Shown here piece by piece: positions 1-9,578 of a stretch of DNA of 34,999 bases. Numbering within the stretch: the first letter of the stretch is position 1; each line of letters begins with the position of its first letter. The position numbers and the translations under genes are program-made. Under the pieces are notes generated by a model, which saw nothing but the letters and a program-made list of their open reading frames with translations, was not told where the DNA came from and made no database searches. The stretch spans positions 1-34,999 of the forward strand of contig SHMW01000042.1 of assembly GCA_008080735.1 (NCBI GenBank), given 5' to 3'. The DNA comes from Promethearchaeota archaeon (lineage in GTDB: Archaea; Asgardarchaeota; Lokiarchaeia; Sigyniarchaeales; SOKP01).

Positions 1-1248
1 TTCTCCAACAAATAATTTTGCTGTTTCGTAAAAGAATAACCATATAAAATAGGACGTTCTCTGAAAAAACACCACTACTCCCCTATATAAACCTTCTTCG
101 CGTTTTTTGCTTTCCACTGCTGTCTTATCGACGATAGAAGAAAAAACTGGAGAATTCATACTTTCAATCGCACCATCAACAATTCCCGCTAAACTGGCTA
201 CAATGAAAGTTATCATAAATCCACTCATTCCTGAAGGCGCGAATATCAAAGGTATCCCTGAGACAGCAAGGAAAAAGGCTCCGATTAACATAACTTTTCT
301 AACACCTATTTTATTTGAGGCTTTATACCATATTGGAGCAGTTATTGGTACAAAGATAAGATAACCGAGAAATGCAGCTTCTCCCATAATTCCAGTCCAA
401 CCAATAACAACTTCTGCAAATGTCGCCATTACACCCATAATACCACCCATTGTTATAGAATAACATACAAATAGCGCAAGATAGCCTAAGAAATTTTTGT
501 TTTTCGACGCTAACTTTAAATCTTCTATAATATTAGTATATTCAAATCGATCAAGCTTCATTTGTCGTTCTCTTACTTCTTTTGGTTCTCTAACTCCTGG
601 AATCATTAGGATAACCAAAAAGAAGGAGAGACCTGAAAGCACTACAGCTTGTATTAAATATCCCATCTCAGTCTTTCCAAATCCAATATCGGGATCAAGT
701 ATTATCATCGGGATTAAAAATCCGAGCGCAATACCAATTGTATCTAATATGGCTTCTATAAATCCAGCAAGTTTTCTCTCTTGATCAGTTACAAATTTTT
801 TTGGTAATAAACCCCATCTATTCACATCCATTAGCGAAAAAAAGGTATCAAATAGCAACATAAAACTAACAAACCATATAAAACTTGCCAATTCACTAGC
901 AGTAAAAGGATTCCAAAAGATAAATATGAGTATTAGACTGAAAGGAAATGCCCCCATCATAATAAAGGGGAATCTTTTCCCCCATCGCTCAACAAACCTT
1001 GTAGACCTATCGCAAAAATGTCCTATAATTGGATCATTGAACATATTATAGACAGTAAAAATTGCAAAGGCAGTCAAAAATAGAACGGGGTTTAGATTCA
1101 TCACATTATCGTTGAATCCTAAAATACGCATCCGAAAGCCTTGGTTTATCATAAACCATATTAAATTTCCCAGCTGAAATGACGCGATAATCTTTATTGA
1201 ACTTTTTTTAACATCTTTTTTTTCAGTATTTTTAGTAGATTTATTCAT
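1..1248 (-). CDS. GPH-family MFS sugar/cation symporter, C-terminus cut by window edge
   Basis: This frame stays open from an ATG at 1248 to the window edge, giving at least 416 codons without a stop. After a short charged N-terminus the product is a chain of hydrophobic segments typical of a 12-TM major-facilitator protein. The loop NDPIIGHFCDRS followed by RWGKRFPFI, near residues 65-95, matches the conserved N-terminal loop of the glycoside-pentoside-hexuronide:cation symporter family (N-D-P-x-x-G-x-x-x-D, then GRRRPF). The visible end, with KKREEGLYRG, corresponds to the loop where GPH proteins carry RREG. GPH proteins are usually about 450-500 residues, so only a short C-terminal part is missing. 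The substrate cannot be told from sequence. It is divergent from the surface-protein gene at 1502. Confidence 0.8.
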   Translation of the reverse strand, partial: MNKSTKNTEKKDVKKSSIKIIASFQLGNLIWFMINQGFRMRILGFNDNVMNLNPVLFLTAFAIFTVYNMFNDPIIGHFCDRSTRFVERWGKRFPFIMMGAFPFSLILIFIFWNPFTASELASFIWFVSFMLLFDTFFSLMDVNRWGLLPKKFVTDQERKLAGFIEAILDTIGIALGFLIPMIILDPDIGFGKTEMGYLIQAVVLSGLSFFLVILMIPGVREPKEVRERQMKLDRFEYTNIIEDLKLASKNKNFLGYLALFVCYSITMGGIMGVMATFAEVVIGWTGIMGEAAFLGYLIFVPITAPIWYKASNKIGVRKVMLIGAFFLAVSGIPLIFAPSGMSGFMITFIVASLAGIVDGAIESMNSPVFSSIVDKTAVESKKREEGLYRGVVVFFQRTSYFIWLFFYETAKLFVGE

Positions 1249-1501
1249 AATATTATCTCATCTTCAATATATTTATATATATTTGTGATAGGACTTATCA
1301 TCTTTTATTTAAAAAGGTTTTTCTTAAGTTAGACGTTTAGCTATTTTAGAAAGCTTCACTATTGAGGAGTGTTTATAATAGAAAGGATATGGTTTCTTTT
1401 TAACAAGTGAAATCTAATCAAATTGAATATGGAAAAATTTGTACCAAATTGTTTTTAAGGATATTCAAATTTAGTTTGCTAAATAGATTTTAAGAAAAAT
1501 T

Positions 1502-4270
1502 ATGAGTATATCTAAAAAAAAATCAATTTCGATAATTATAGTAGGGGTTTTTCTGCTTAGTATTAGTATTCTTCGCTTTTCGGCATTTGATAACCTAAAG
1601 AGTATTAAAAATGAAGAGAATTTAGAGAGATTAAGCGCGTCCTATGATTTTGGGGATGATTTTTTTAATGGGAACGGTGATAGCTTAAATGTTTCGCTTT
1701 ATGGCAATAGAAACGAATCCAAAGCATTGAGTATAAAAGAAGAGGATCTAATTATTTCTAATGAGAAAAATGGTTGGAATCTATCAAAATTTAGACTAAA
1801 TTTTACAGAAATATATGCTTCAGATGCGAATATACCTTATGAAATTCGAAATGATGGATCAGAGGAGATTTTCAATTCGAATACCGCTTATGCAAATTCG
1901 TTTCAAATACCAAATTCTTGCTATATTCGGAATCTCTCCATGTTTATTCAATATCCTGGAGGATACTTCGAATTCCAAGGAACAGCTAATAGATACAATA
2001 CAACTAAACCTTCTGAATTCTCAATAAGAATATATAATGCTACATTGGATAATTCTCGAATAATTCCAGATAAACCAATGGATAATTTTGAAGAAGATGA
2101 AATATTTTTCAATCTCACTGAGTATCCACATGCGCAACCCGCAAGGTGGTATCAATCCAATTTTACTACAAATAACATTCTAAACATTTCAAAAACTTTT
2201 AATAATACTTGGTTTGCCGTCTTCGAACCGATTATTTTCCCTAGTGGTGGTTTATTTCCAATTATGAATCCTTATTACTATTACGCTGAAGAGGAATTAG
2301 GAGATAATTATAGAATTAATCTCTTGAAAAATGAAACATCATGGGGGGAAATAGCCGGAAAAAATGGAATGTTTAAAATCAATTACTCTCCAATTGACAT
2401 AAATCCAAATCCAGAAGAAATAAATATTTCAGTTTTCGATAAACCTGTAGATGCCAATGGATTATATTATCATAATAGTTTCTTAGAAAATGAAAACGAT
2501 GAATTCATTATTTCGATAAATTCCCCATGGTTCGGCAATGTAGAACTTAATGTAAGTTTTGAAGGCGAATTTCGCTATGACACAAAATCAGTTAATGTAT
2601 TCAGAGCCATTGATGGTTCCGATGTATTATGGAATTCTACTTTAGAAATCAGAGAATACAATGATAAGTTCTATAACAATTCAGCAAATTTTTCTAAACC
2701 CTACTTCTGGAATTTTTCTTCGGTATACAAGGATGGCGAAATCTATGAGGATGTAAAGAATAACTCGGAATTTGTTAAATTGAATAACATATCTAACGAC
2801 ACATGGATAATCACATATAGTCAAAAGAATAATATTATTTCTCCTAATTTTACTTATTCTACAAACCAAATTGACTGGGACGATTTTTCAGATAAAGAAT
2901 TCATCAATGCAACACATTATATTAATATAAGTTCTACTTTCAATAACTCTAACGGGGATGCGCTATTACATGTCTATTTAGGTTCTTCAACCGAAGCAGA
3001 TTTGGCAATACAAGAAGAGATCACAATTCAGAATCATTACTTCCCTTTATGGCGTTTTAAATTTAATATGTCCAGTAATTTCGAGAATGATACCCTCGCA
3101 GAAATTAGACTAATGACAAATAACGGAACTGTGGCAGGAATTGTTTCAAAATCAATAAGAATCATATTAGACAAGAGTCAGACGGATTTGAGATTAATTT
3201 CGAATCTAAGACAATCTTATATTTATGGAGATGAGCTGATCATCGAAGCGCTTCTAACAACTGAGCAGTCTCCTATTGTGGGTGATAAAATTAGTTTTAA
3301 AATTATCGAGACATATTCCGGAGGAATTACCAATCAAGTTATTTTAGATGATATAACTGATGACGAGGGTGTTGCGCGAATTAGCTATTCAGTCAAGGAT
3401 AATATTCAATCAATTCAAATAAGTGCTTCTTATAATGGAACCTTAGACTATGAAGAAACTGAATTTTCGAGCGGTATAATACTTGTCCGTTCAGCATTAG
3501 AACAATTTTTTATCGATTTTATGCCTTATATTTTTATCCTCATCGCTATAGTAGTTAGCGGTGCTACTTATTACACTATTAGGAAATATAAATATAAGAA
3601 GAATATGGAGATATGGAGAAAGAAAACACAATTATTCGCGAATGTATTAAAAATTGACCTTATTTTAGTGATTCATAAAAATAGTGGCTCAGCATTAATA
3701 CAGAGAAGTTTTAGTGATATTCCAATAGATGGAAATCTTATTAGTGGATTTTTACAAGCGGTTAGCTCGTTTAAGTATGAAATCAGACAAGAATCTGAAA
3801 AAGCCAAAAAAGAATCCATTCTCTTAGATTACCAAGACTACAATATTCTATTAAAAGACGGAGAATTTACACGGGTAGCATTAGTCCTAAATTCAGAACC
3901 TTCGAAAAATTTAGAAACATCACTCAATGATTTTATTATTGATTTCGAGAAACAAGCATATTCAGATTTGAAACAATTTAAAGGAAACATTGCGCCCTTC
4001 AAAGAATATTTTGGTGAGTTAGTTGATAAACATTTTGAGATGTCGTTTATACGTCCTCATGTGATTAATGAGAATCCGCCAACCATAAACTTAAGCAATT
4101 TTCAAGAAAGAGTATTAAACGTTGCCAAAACTTTACAACAAGATGCGGGTCAGTTTTATATAAGTCAATTATTGAATTATCTACTATCTGCTCAACCAGA
4201 CGAGCCTAAAGAACGTTTTATCGCAAACTTTTATGATCTGAGACAATTTGGATATGTCAAGCCTCTTTAA
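1502..4270 (+). CDS. Large single-pass surface protein with extracellular Ig-like region and cytoplasmic longin/roadblock-like domain
   Basis: The 922-residue product has an N-terminal signal or anchor segment at about residues 8-29. A long polar region to about residue 670 is very rich in Asn and in N-x-S/T sequons, as in glycosylated archaeal surface proteins; its last 100 residues look like a beta-sandwich (Ig or Invasin type). A second hydrophobic segment (about 673-692, FIDFMPYIFILIAIVVSG) is followed by positive residues RKYKYKKN, which places about 230 residues in the cytoplasm. That tail alternates strands and helices, starting IDLILVIHKNSGSALIQRSF, and resembles longin/roadblock folds common in Asgard proteins. 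The topology is read from the sequence; the fold is inference. It could act as a transmembrane sensor or adaptor linking the envelope to small GTPases. I recognise no enzyme motif. Confidence 0.7.
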   Translation: MSISKKKSISIIIVGVFLLSISILRFSAFDNLKSIKNEENLERLSASYDFGDDFFNGNGDSLNVSLYGNRNESKALSIKEEDLIISNEKNGWNLSKFRLNFTEIYASDANIPYEIRNDGSEEIFNSNTAYANSFQIPNSCYIRNLSMFIQYPGGYFEFQGTANRYNTTKPSEFSIRIYNATLDNSRIIPDKPMDNFEEDEIFFNLTEYPHAQPARWYQSNFTTNNILNISKTFNNTWFAVFEPIIFPSGGLFPIMNPYYYYAEEELGDNYRINLLKNETSWGEIAGKNGMFKINYSPIDINPNPEEINISVFDKPVDANGLYYHNSFLENENDEFIISINSPWFGNVELNVSFEGEFRYDTKSVNVFRAIDGSDVLWNSTLEIREYNDKFYNNSANFSKPYFWNFSSVYKDGEIYEDVKNNSEFVKLNNISNDTWIITYSQKNNIISPNFTYSTNQIDWDDFSDKEFINATHYINISSTFNNSNGDALLHVYLGSSTEADLAIQEEITIQNHYFPLWRFKFNMSSNFENDTLAEIRLMTNNGTVAGIVSKSIRIILDKSQTDLRLISNLRQSYIYGDELIIEALLTTEQSPIVGDKISFKIIETYSGGITNQVILDDITDDEGVARISYSVKDNIQSIQISASYNGTLDYEETEFSSGIILVRSALEQFFIDFMPYIFILIAIVVSGATYYTIRKYKYKKNMEIWRKKTQLFANVLKIDLILVIHKNSGSALIQRSFSDIPIDGNLISGFLQAVSSFKYEIRQESEKAKKESILLDYQDYNILLKDGEFTRVALVLNSEPSKNLETSLNDFIIDFEKQAYSDLKQFKGNIAPFKEYFGELVDKHFEMSFIRPHVINENPPTINLSNFQERVLNVAKTLQQDAGQFYISQLLNYLLSAQPDEPKERFIANFYDLRQFGYVKPL

Positions 4271-4294
4271 TTTTTTTTTTATTTTTCTTTTTTT
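4271..4294 (+). terminator. Poly-T tract after the surface-protein gene
   Basis: A run of ten T, then T5 and T7 stretches broken only by A and C, starts at the base after the stop codon. Archaeal RNA polymerase commonly terminates at such T-rich tracts without a hairpin. The next gene is convergent, which fits a terminator here. Confidence 0.5.
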
Positions 4295-4339
4295 CATTTT
4301 ACCTAAACCATTCAGGGATATAATTAAAATGATTGCGAT

Positions 4340-5023
4340 TTAATAGTTTTCTTTCTTTAGTATAGCAAAGAGAAACAAATAGAGCCACACATATAACATA
4401 AGTGCTGAGATCCACTCAAATATTACAATTTCCATGTTGAAAAAAGAAAAAATAGCTAAAATTAGGAATAGAACCGTCGAAGAAATTAATCCGTAGAAAC
4501 CAATATGCTTATTGATTTTTATCTTAGAGAACAATACAAGAATTCCAACCAAGAAAGCGGAAAGATAATACCCCACAAATAGAAATCCAGCAAATATAAA
4601 ATGAATATTCCAATAATTACGATCAATAGAATATAATCCAATACCTATAAATCCAATGTCTCCCAAAATTCCAGAAATTAAAATAAGATACATTACAAAC
4701 TTGAAGGATTTAGGCGACTCTTCTTTAAATTCTTCATTAGTTTTTTCTTTTAGGTTATTGAAAATATATAAAGAAATTGGAAAGGATAGTATTCCAGTTA
4801 AAATACAGCCAATATCAAATAAAAAAGGAGCTGGTGTAAATTCAGCGCTGGCCATATGGCTAATTAAATGATATAAAGGAGAATACATTGGATTACCAAA
4901 AAATCGGACGATTATATAACTCAAAAAAAATGTAAACCAGTTAACTGCTATTGTGGTCAAAGTAATATATTTAATTATCTTTCTTTTCATTAATTTTTGA
5001 TATAAAGTGGATAAAAAAGTCAT
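4340..5023 (-). CDS. DUF998-like six-TM membrane protein (copy 2 of a tandem pair)
   Basis: The 227-residue product has about six hydrophobic helices. It carries the pattern SPLYHLISHMAS followed by FLFDIGCILTGILSFPISLY, and later GFIGIGLYSIDRNYWNIHF. This resembles the DUF998 family, whose members share a YSxLYHxxSDLG-type motif after the first helix; the activity of that family is unknown to me. The protein is a clear paralogue of the gene at 5183, with the same motif order, the same spacing and a matching KIKINK loop before the fifth helix. The short N-terminus contains LYQKLMKRK before the first helix. The two genes lie in tandem on the same strand with about 160 AT-rich bases between them. 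No function is assigned. Confidence 0.65.
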   Translation of the reverse strand: MTFLSTLYQKLMKRKIIKYITLTTIAVNWFTFFLSYIIVRFFGNPMYSPLYHLISHMASAEFTPAPFLFDIGCILTGILSFPISLYIFNNLKEKTNEEFKEESPKSFKFVMYLILISGILGDIGFIGIGLYSIDRNYWNIHFIFAGFLFVGYYLSAFLVGILVLFSKIKINKHIGFYGLISSTVLFLILAIFSFFNMEIVIFEWISALMLYVWLYLFLFAILKKENY

Positions 5024-5182
5024 TTTTGAAGTCTGGTTTTCAGAAATGGTATTTTTTTGCTTTTTAGATAATCCAATTTTGATTTTAAAATGATGTTTCT
5101 TATTTGATTTTAACTAAAATCCTTTTTTTCTTCGAATATTTATGTAAGCTAAATAAAGCTTTCTATAATTGATTTCTATATT

Positions 5183-5902
5183 TCAATTTTTCATAGTTTT
5201 TAGGTATCTTGGACTCTTACTCAATACATTATATAAGAAGGGATAAAGCCATGAGACCATTATAAAATTGGCGATCCATTCAAAAAGGATCCATTCAATT
5301 GAAAACAAAAGCAAAACAACGGAAATAATAAATACAAAGATTGAACTGAAAAACCCATATAAAGCAACAAATTTATTGATTTTTATTTTAAAAAATATAT
5401 ATAAAGTTCCCACAAGAAAAGCCAAAAAGTAATATCCTGCGAATAAAGTAATGAAAAAAATAAAATGAACATTAAAAAAATTCCGATCTACTGAAAATAG
5501 TCCAACCCCCATAAATCCAATATTGCCCAAAAAACCAGAAATAAGGATAAGATTCAGATTGGTTTGAAGCAAGTGATTATTTTCAACATACGGTTTAGTT
5601 TTTATTCTCAGAGAGTGATATACATAGATAGATATTGGAAAAGAGAATAAACCTGCAAAAATACACCCAATATCAAAAATAATGGGAAAAGGTGAGAATT
5701 TTAAACTTCCAAGATCACTAATATAATGAAAAACGGGAGAATAGTAGTTTTCCCCGATAAGAATGACCAATAAAATACTTGAAAAGAAGGCAGTCCAATA
5801 AATTATGATTGCTGAAATAGTAAAAATTTTTGCAACCTTTTTCTGTAATAATTGTTGATACATATTGCCTGGAAGGCTCTTTAATGTGGAAAGAATCGAC
5901 AT
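5183..5902 (-). CDS. DUF998-like six-TM membrane protein (copy 1 of a tandem pair)
   Basis: The 239-residue product is the paralogue of the protein at 4340. Shared blocks are YSPVFHYISDLGSL, FDIGCIFAGLFSFPISIY, GNIGFMGVGLFSVDRNFF and FKIKINKF. SxLYHxxSDLG-type motifs followed by a hydrophobic FDIG helix are characteristic of DUF998-like proteins. This copy keeps the family-like SDLG, while copy 2 has SHMA at that position, so copy 1 is probably closer to the ancestral form. The C-terminus adds a short basic tail. It lies downstream of the Hdr operon on the same strand but is separated from it by about 100 bases that include a poly-T stop signal, so it is probably transcribed separately. Confidence 0.65.
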   Translation of the reverse strand: MSILSTLKSLPGNMYQQLLQKKVAKIFTISAIIIYWTAFFSSILLVILIGENYYSPVFHYISDLGSLKFSPFPIIFDIGCIFAGLFSFPISIYVYHSLRIKTKPYVENNHLLQTNLNLILISGFLGNIGFMGVGLFSVDRNFFNVHFIFFITLFAGYYFLAFLVGTLYIFFKIKINKFVALYGFFSSIFVFIISVVLLLFSIEWILFEWIANFIMVSWLYPFLYNVLSKSPRYLKTMKN

Positions 5903-5943
5903 TTTAAAATGCTCTATTTAACATTGTATTTTTGGTTATTATG

Positions 5944-5952
5944 AAAAAAAAA
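5944..5952 (-). terminator. T9 tract downstream of the Hdr operon
   Basis: Nine A in a row on the plus strand read as T9 on the operon strand, about 50 bases after the stop codon of the last operon gene. This is a plausible archaeal termination signal for the long Hdr transcript. No hairpin is needed or obvious. Confidence 0.4.
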
Positions 5953-6003
5953 TTCTCATATTTTAATTTATCCAAAATCAAAGTCAATATTAAGGGGGTA
6001 GTC

Positions 6004-6468
6004 TTATTCAATATTGGAATTGTTCTGTTTTTTAAGAGGGCCTAATTTTTTAATTCTTTTGGTAAATTCGGTAATTAAATCAGCGAATCTTCTCCCCTCA
6101 GAAGCGCTAACCCATTCAAGTCTAATGCGATCAGAATTTAAACCGATTTGTTTAATAATTATTTCAAAAAGATTTTCAAATCTTTCTTTAGTATGCTCAT
6201 TTCCCGAAATATAATGACAATCCCCAATATGACATCCCGTTATCAGTACACCATCCACGCCGTCATTTATAGCTTTAAGAATAAATGATGGATCAACTCT
6301 ACCAGAACACATAACTCTAATAATTCTAATATTAGGAGGATATTGAAACCTTGAGACACCTGCTAAGTCTGCTCCCGCATAGGAGCACCAATTGCAGCAA
6401 AAAGCTAATATCTGAGGATTAAAATTTTTCTTGCTAGATTTTATACGAGATTTTGACATAAACATCAT
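6004..6468 (-). CDS. mvhD: MvhD-type iron-sulfur electron-transfer subunit, all-cysteine version
   Basis: The 154-residue product matches MvhD/VhuD, the small [2Fe-2S] protein that carries electrons from a hydrogenase, formate dehydrogenase or FrhB-like partner to HdrA. Key Cys residues are C24, C25 and C28 in FCCNWCSYAGADLAG, C54 in VMCSGRVD, and C79 and C84 in TGCHIGDCHY. These are the family positions. The selenocysteine MvhD of the same operon (13570-14016) has Sec where this protein has C28 and C79. The ATG overlaps the last base of the upstream hdrA stop (TAATG), and a GGAG lies just before it. In-frame ATGs at codons 2 and 4 are alternative starts with better Shine-Dalgarno spacing. 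It is the last gene of the operon, with a basic N-terminal extension relative to the Sec copy. Confidence 0.88.
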   Translation of the reverse strand: MMFMSKSRIKSSKKNFNPQILAFCCNWCSYAGADLAGVSRFQYPPNIRIIRVMCSGRVDPSFILKAINDGVDGVLITGCHIGDCHYISGNEHTKERFENLFEIIIKQIGLNSDRIRLEWVSASEGRRFADLITEFTKRIKKLGPLKKQNNSNIE

Positions 6469-9400
6469 TACTCCAAATAGGGTTCTTCATCAATTAAATA
6501 TGAATCAATCATTTCATTAATTTGATTAAAATCATAATGCTTCACAGAAATTGCACCAACTGGACAGGTTGCGGCACAAGTTCCACATCCCTTACATAGA
6601 GCTGAATTAATTTTCGATTTTATTATATCTATAGTAATATCTTCAAAAACAAGGGTTTTATTTTGTAAATCTATGGCATTATAAGGACATACTTCTTCAC
6701 ATTTACCGCATCCAATACATTTTTCTGTGATTACTTCAGCAATTAATCCAGATGTCGTTATTTCTCCAGCACTTAAGAATCTACATGCTCTACCAGCTGC
6801 TCCATGAGCTTGTGAAATTGAATCTTGAACGTTTTTAGGCCACTGTGCACAACCACATAGAAAAATACCATCTGTAGCAAAATCTAATGGTCGTAATTTT
6901 ACATGTGCCTCTAAGAAAAAACCGTTTCTATCTAATGGCACTTTTAACATTTTTGCTAATTCTCTTACATTATCAGCGGGTATTAAGGGAGTAGAAAGGA
7001 TTATTAAATCTGATTTAAATTTTAAGGTATCTTGTAAGTTTTTATCAAATATTTTTACTTCATAATTCTCTTTAGCTTCTTTTAATTTTGATATTTTAGG
7101 AATTTTGTCTAAATCGTATCTTAAAAAGATAGCATCCTTTCTATGTACTCGATAATAATTCTCAAATTTCTTCTTAGCCATTTGTATATCTCTATATAAC
7201 ACAATTATTTCCAATTCTGGCTTGAGCTCTTTTAATACAGCAATATTCTTTATAGAAATCCCACAACAGATATTTGAACAATAGGTAAATCCTTTTTTTT
7301 GTCTCGAATTTACACATAATATAAATGTTACGTGGTTTATTTTTCTCAACCAATCAGTTCCTTCTTCCTTAAGCTTCTTTTCTAAGTCTTTTTGAGTGAG
7401 AATATTACTATTCTTCTCTGAATATAGAAAAATACCTTCTGGGATAAATTCTTTGGCTCCAGTTGCTACGATGATTGTTCCTACAAAGAGCTCTTCGGTC
7501 TTATTTAGGGAATTGGAAATGGAAATCTCATAATTACCTATATATCCTTTTATTTCCTTTATTTTTGAATTTAAATAGATTTTGATATTTTTTTGCTTTC
7601 TTAATCTTTCAATATGGTCTTCTAAAAATTCCGCAGCATTTTTTTGATTTGGATAAAGAATATGAATATCGTTAAGTAAACCCCCTAATTCATTATCTTT
7701 CTCAACAAGATGAACTTTAAATCCTTTATTTGCTATATCTAATGCGGCAGTAATTCCAGATATTCCACCCCCAATCACCAATCCAGCTGGTTTAATATTT
7801 AAAGCTTCTTCCTTCTGCGGTTGTAAAAGTCTCGCTTTAGAAACAGCCATTCTAATTAGATCCTTCGCTTTTTGAGTAGCAGATTCTTTTTCCTTCATAT
7901 GCACCCATGAACATTGGTCTCGAATATTTACCATTTCAAAAAGATATTTGTTTAAGCCAGCTTCTTGACATGTTTCTTGAAATAAAGGTTCATGAGTTCT
8001 CGGTGTGCAAGAAGCAACAATAAATCTATTTAAATTTTCCTCGTCAATTAATTCTTTTATCCTCTCTTGAGAATCACTTGAACATGAATAAAGATTGTCT
8101 TCGCAATGAATTACATTAGGTAATTTTTTTATATAATCAACCACCTTAGGAACATCAACATATTTTCCAATATTTATACCACAATGGCAAATTAAAACTC
8201 CAATTCTGGGAGAATCTGCGCTTTTAACCTCTTTTTCAGGATTTTCAAATATTTTTTCTAGTATTTGGGAAAATTTCTCTGAATTAAGAAGGGAGGCTAC
8301 CTGAGATGCCACACCACTAGCATTCGCTACTGTTTCAGGAATATCCATTGGACCTTGACAAAATCCTGAGAGAAATATCCCATTCCGAGTGGAAAGTGAT
8401 TTATTAAAATAAGAATCCTCCTTAAAAAAATTGTAAGTGTCTAATTCAATCCCTAAAATCTCAGCTAATTCTTTCGTTCCCTTAGAAGGAACTAATGGAG
8501 TTGCTAAAACCACTAAGTCAGCTTCGAATGTCTCTAATTTTCCTGAAGAGAGGTTTTCATAACGGATTAATAGATTTTTAGTTTTGAGATCTTCACTGAT
8601 TTTGCTGATCTTTGTCTGTATATAAGTTACTCCATATTCATCTTGAGCTCTTTGGGTGAATTCATAAAAATCTTTGCCATAAGCTCTTAGATCATGTCGA
8701 AAAACAAAACATTGAGAATTATCAGCATGTTCTTTCGTTATAATTGCTTCTTTAGCAGTATACATACAACATACACTTGAGCAATAAGGAACTCCCTCAT
8801 GTAGATCTCTAGAGCCAGCACATTGGATAAAAGCAATTTTATGTGGTTCTTCCTCATCACTAGGTCTTAAAACATGACCTCCGAATGGTCCCGATGCGCA
8901 CAAGATCCTCTCATATTCTAATGCGTTTATAACATTATCAAATCTATATCCCCATCTTGATGAAAGTTCCTTTCCGTACATATCAAATCCAGTAGCAACG
9001 ACAATGGCACCAACATTTATATCAAATTCTAAAGATTTTTGATCATAATCGATAGCTTCAACTTTACAAACTTTACTGCATACTCCACAGACATCTTTGG
9101 TTAATTTTAAACATAAACTAGGATCTATAAGATATACAGGAGGTACTGCTTGTGGAAACGGAATGTATATTGATTTACGTTTTCCAAGATTCATATCAAA
9201 TTCATTTGGTACTTCAATTTTGGGACATTTAGCAGCACAATCTCCGCACCCCTTACATTTCGATTCATTTATATAGCGAGGCTTTTTTAAAACCGTAACT
9301 GTAAAATTACCTACTTTACCAGAAACCTTTTCAATCTCATGATAAGTTAATAATTCTATATTAGGATTTCTATAAACTTCTACCATTTTTGGTGCTAATA

Positions 9401-9578
9401 TACACAACGAACAATCATTTGTTGGGAAAGTTTTATCCAATTGAGCCATGCGCCCCCCAATTGAAGGTGATTTTTCCACTAAATAGACCTTAAATCCTAA
9501 TTCTGTTAAATCAAGTGAAGTTTGAATCCCTGCTATTCCCCCCCCAATTACCAAAACTGATCCTTCTATTTTTTTCAC
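6468..9578 (-). CDS. hdrA: HdrA fusion with two FAD domains (electron-bifurcating heterodisulfide reductase subunit A)
   Basis: At 1036 residues this is much longer than a usual HdrA of about 650. Domain order: a thioredoxin-reductase-like FAD domain (GGGIAG at 12-17; TFPTNDCSLCILAPKM with C56 and C59); an inserted pair of 4Fe-4S motifs (C108/C111/C114/C118, then Cys around 156-171); a canonical HdrA N-terminal Fe-S domain from about 455 (CHCGINIG with C464 and C466, C499, ASCTPRTHEP with C524, QCSW with C556); a second FAD domain (GGGISG about 603-608) that lacks the CxxC/APKM motif; and two C-terminal 4Fe-4S ferredoxin motifs (954/957/960/964 and 995/998/1001/1005). HdrA bears the bifurcating FAD and relays electrons between MvhD and HdrBC. 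The GTG start overlaps the hdrCB stop (GTGA). The fusion looks like an HdrA lacking its C-terminal ferredoxin joined to a complete HdrA. Confidence 0.92.
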   Translation of the reverse strand: MKKIEGSVLVIGGGIAGIQTSLDLTELGFKVYLVEKSPSIGGRMAQLDKTFPTNDCSLCILAPKMVEVYRNPNIELLTYHEIEKVSGKVGNFTVTVLKKPRYINESKCKGCGDCAAKCPKIEVPNEFDMNLGKRKSIYIPFPQAVPPVYLIDPSLCLKLTKDVCGVCSKVCKVEAIDYDQKSLEFDINVGAIVVATGFDMYGKELSSRWGYRFDNVINALEYERILCASGPFGGHVLRPSDEEEPHKIAFIQCAGSRDLHEGVPYCSSVCCMYTAKEAIITKEHADNSQCFVFRHDLRAYGKDFYEFTQRAQDEYGVTYIQTKISKISEDLKTKNLLIRYENLSSGKLETFEADLVVLATPLVPSKGTKELAEILGIELDTYNFFKEDSYFNKSLSTRNGIFLSGFCQGPMDIPETVANASGVASQVASLLNSEKFSQILEKIFENPEKEVKSADSPRIGVLICHCGINIGKYVDVPKVVDYIKKLPNVIHCEDNLYSCSSDSQERIKELIDEENLNRFIVASCTPRTHEPLFQETCQEAGLNKYLFEMVNIRDQCSWVHMKEKESATQKAKDLIRMAVSKARLLQPQKEEALNIKPAGLVIGGGISGITAALDIANKGFKVHLVEKDNELGGLLNDIHILYPNQKNAAEFLEDHIERLRKQKNIKIYLNSKIKEIKGYIGNYEISISNSLNKTEELFVGTIIVATGAKEFIPEGIFLYSEKNSNILTQKDLEKKLKEEGTDWLRKINHVTFILCVNSRQKKGFTYCSNICCGISIKNIAVLKELKPELEIIVLYRDIQMAKKKFENYYRVHRKDAIFLRYDLDKIPKISKLKEAKENYEVKIFDKNLQDTLKFKSDLIILSTPLIPADNVRELAKMLKVPLDRNGFFLEAHVKLRPLDFATDGIFLCGCAQWPKNVQDSISQAHGAAGRACRFLSAGEITTSGLIAEVITEKCIGCGKCEEVCPYNAIDLQNKTLVFEDITIDIIKSKINSALCKGCGTCAATCPVGAISVKHYDFNQINEMIDSYLIDEEPYLE

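Noticed and set aside
107..784. Two plus-strand ORFs of 85 and 95 residues
   Set aside because: They lie antisense within the GPH transporter frame, which stays open for 416 codons and has clear family motifs.
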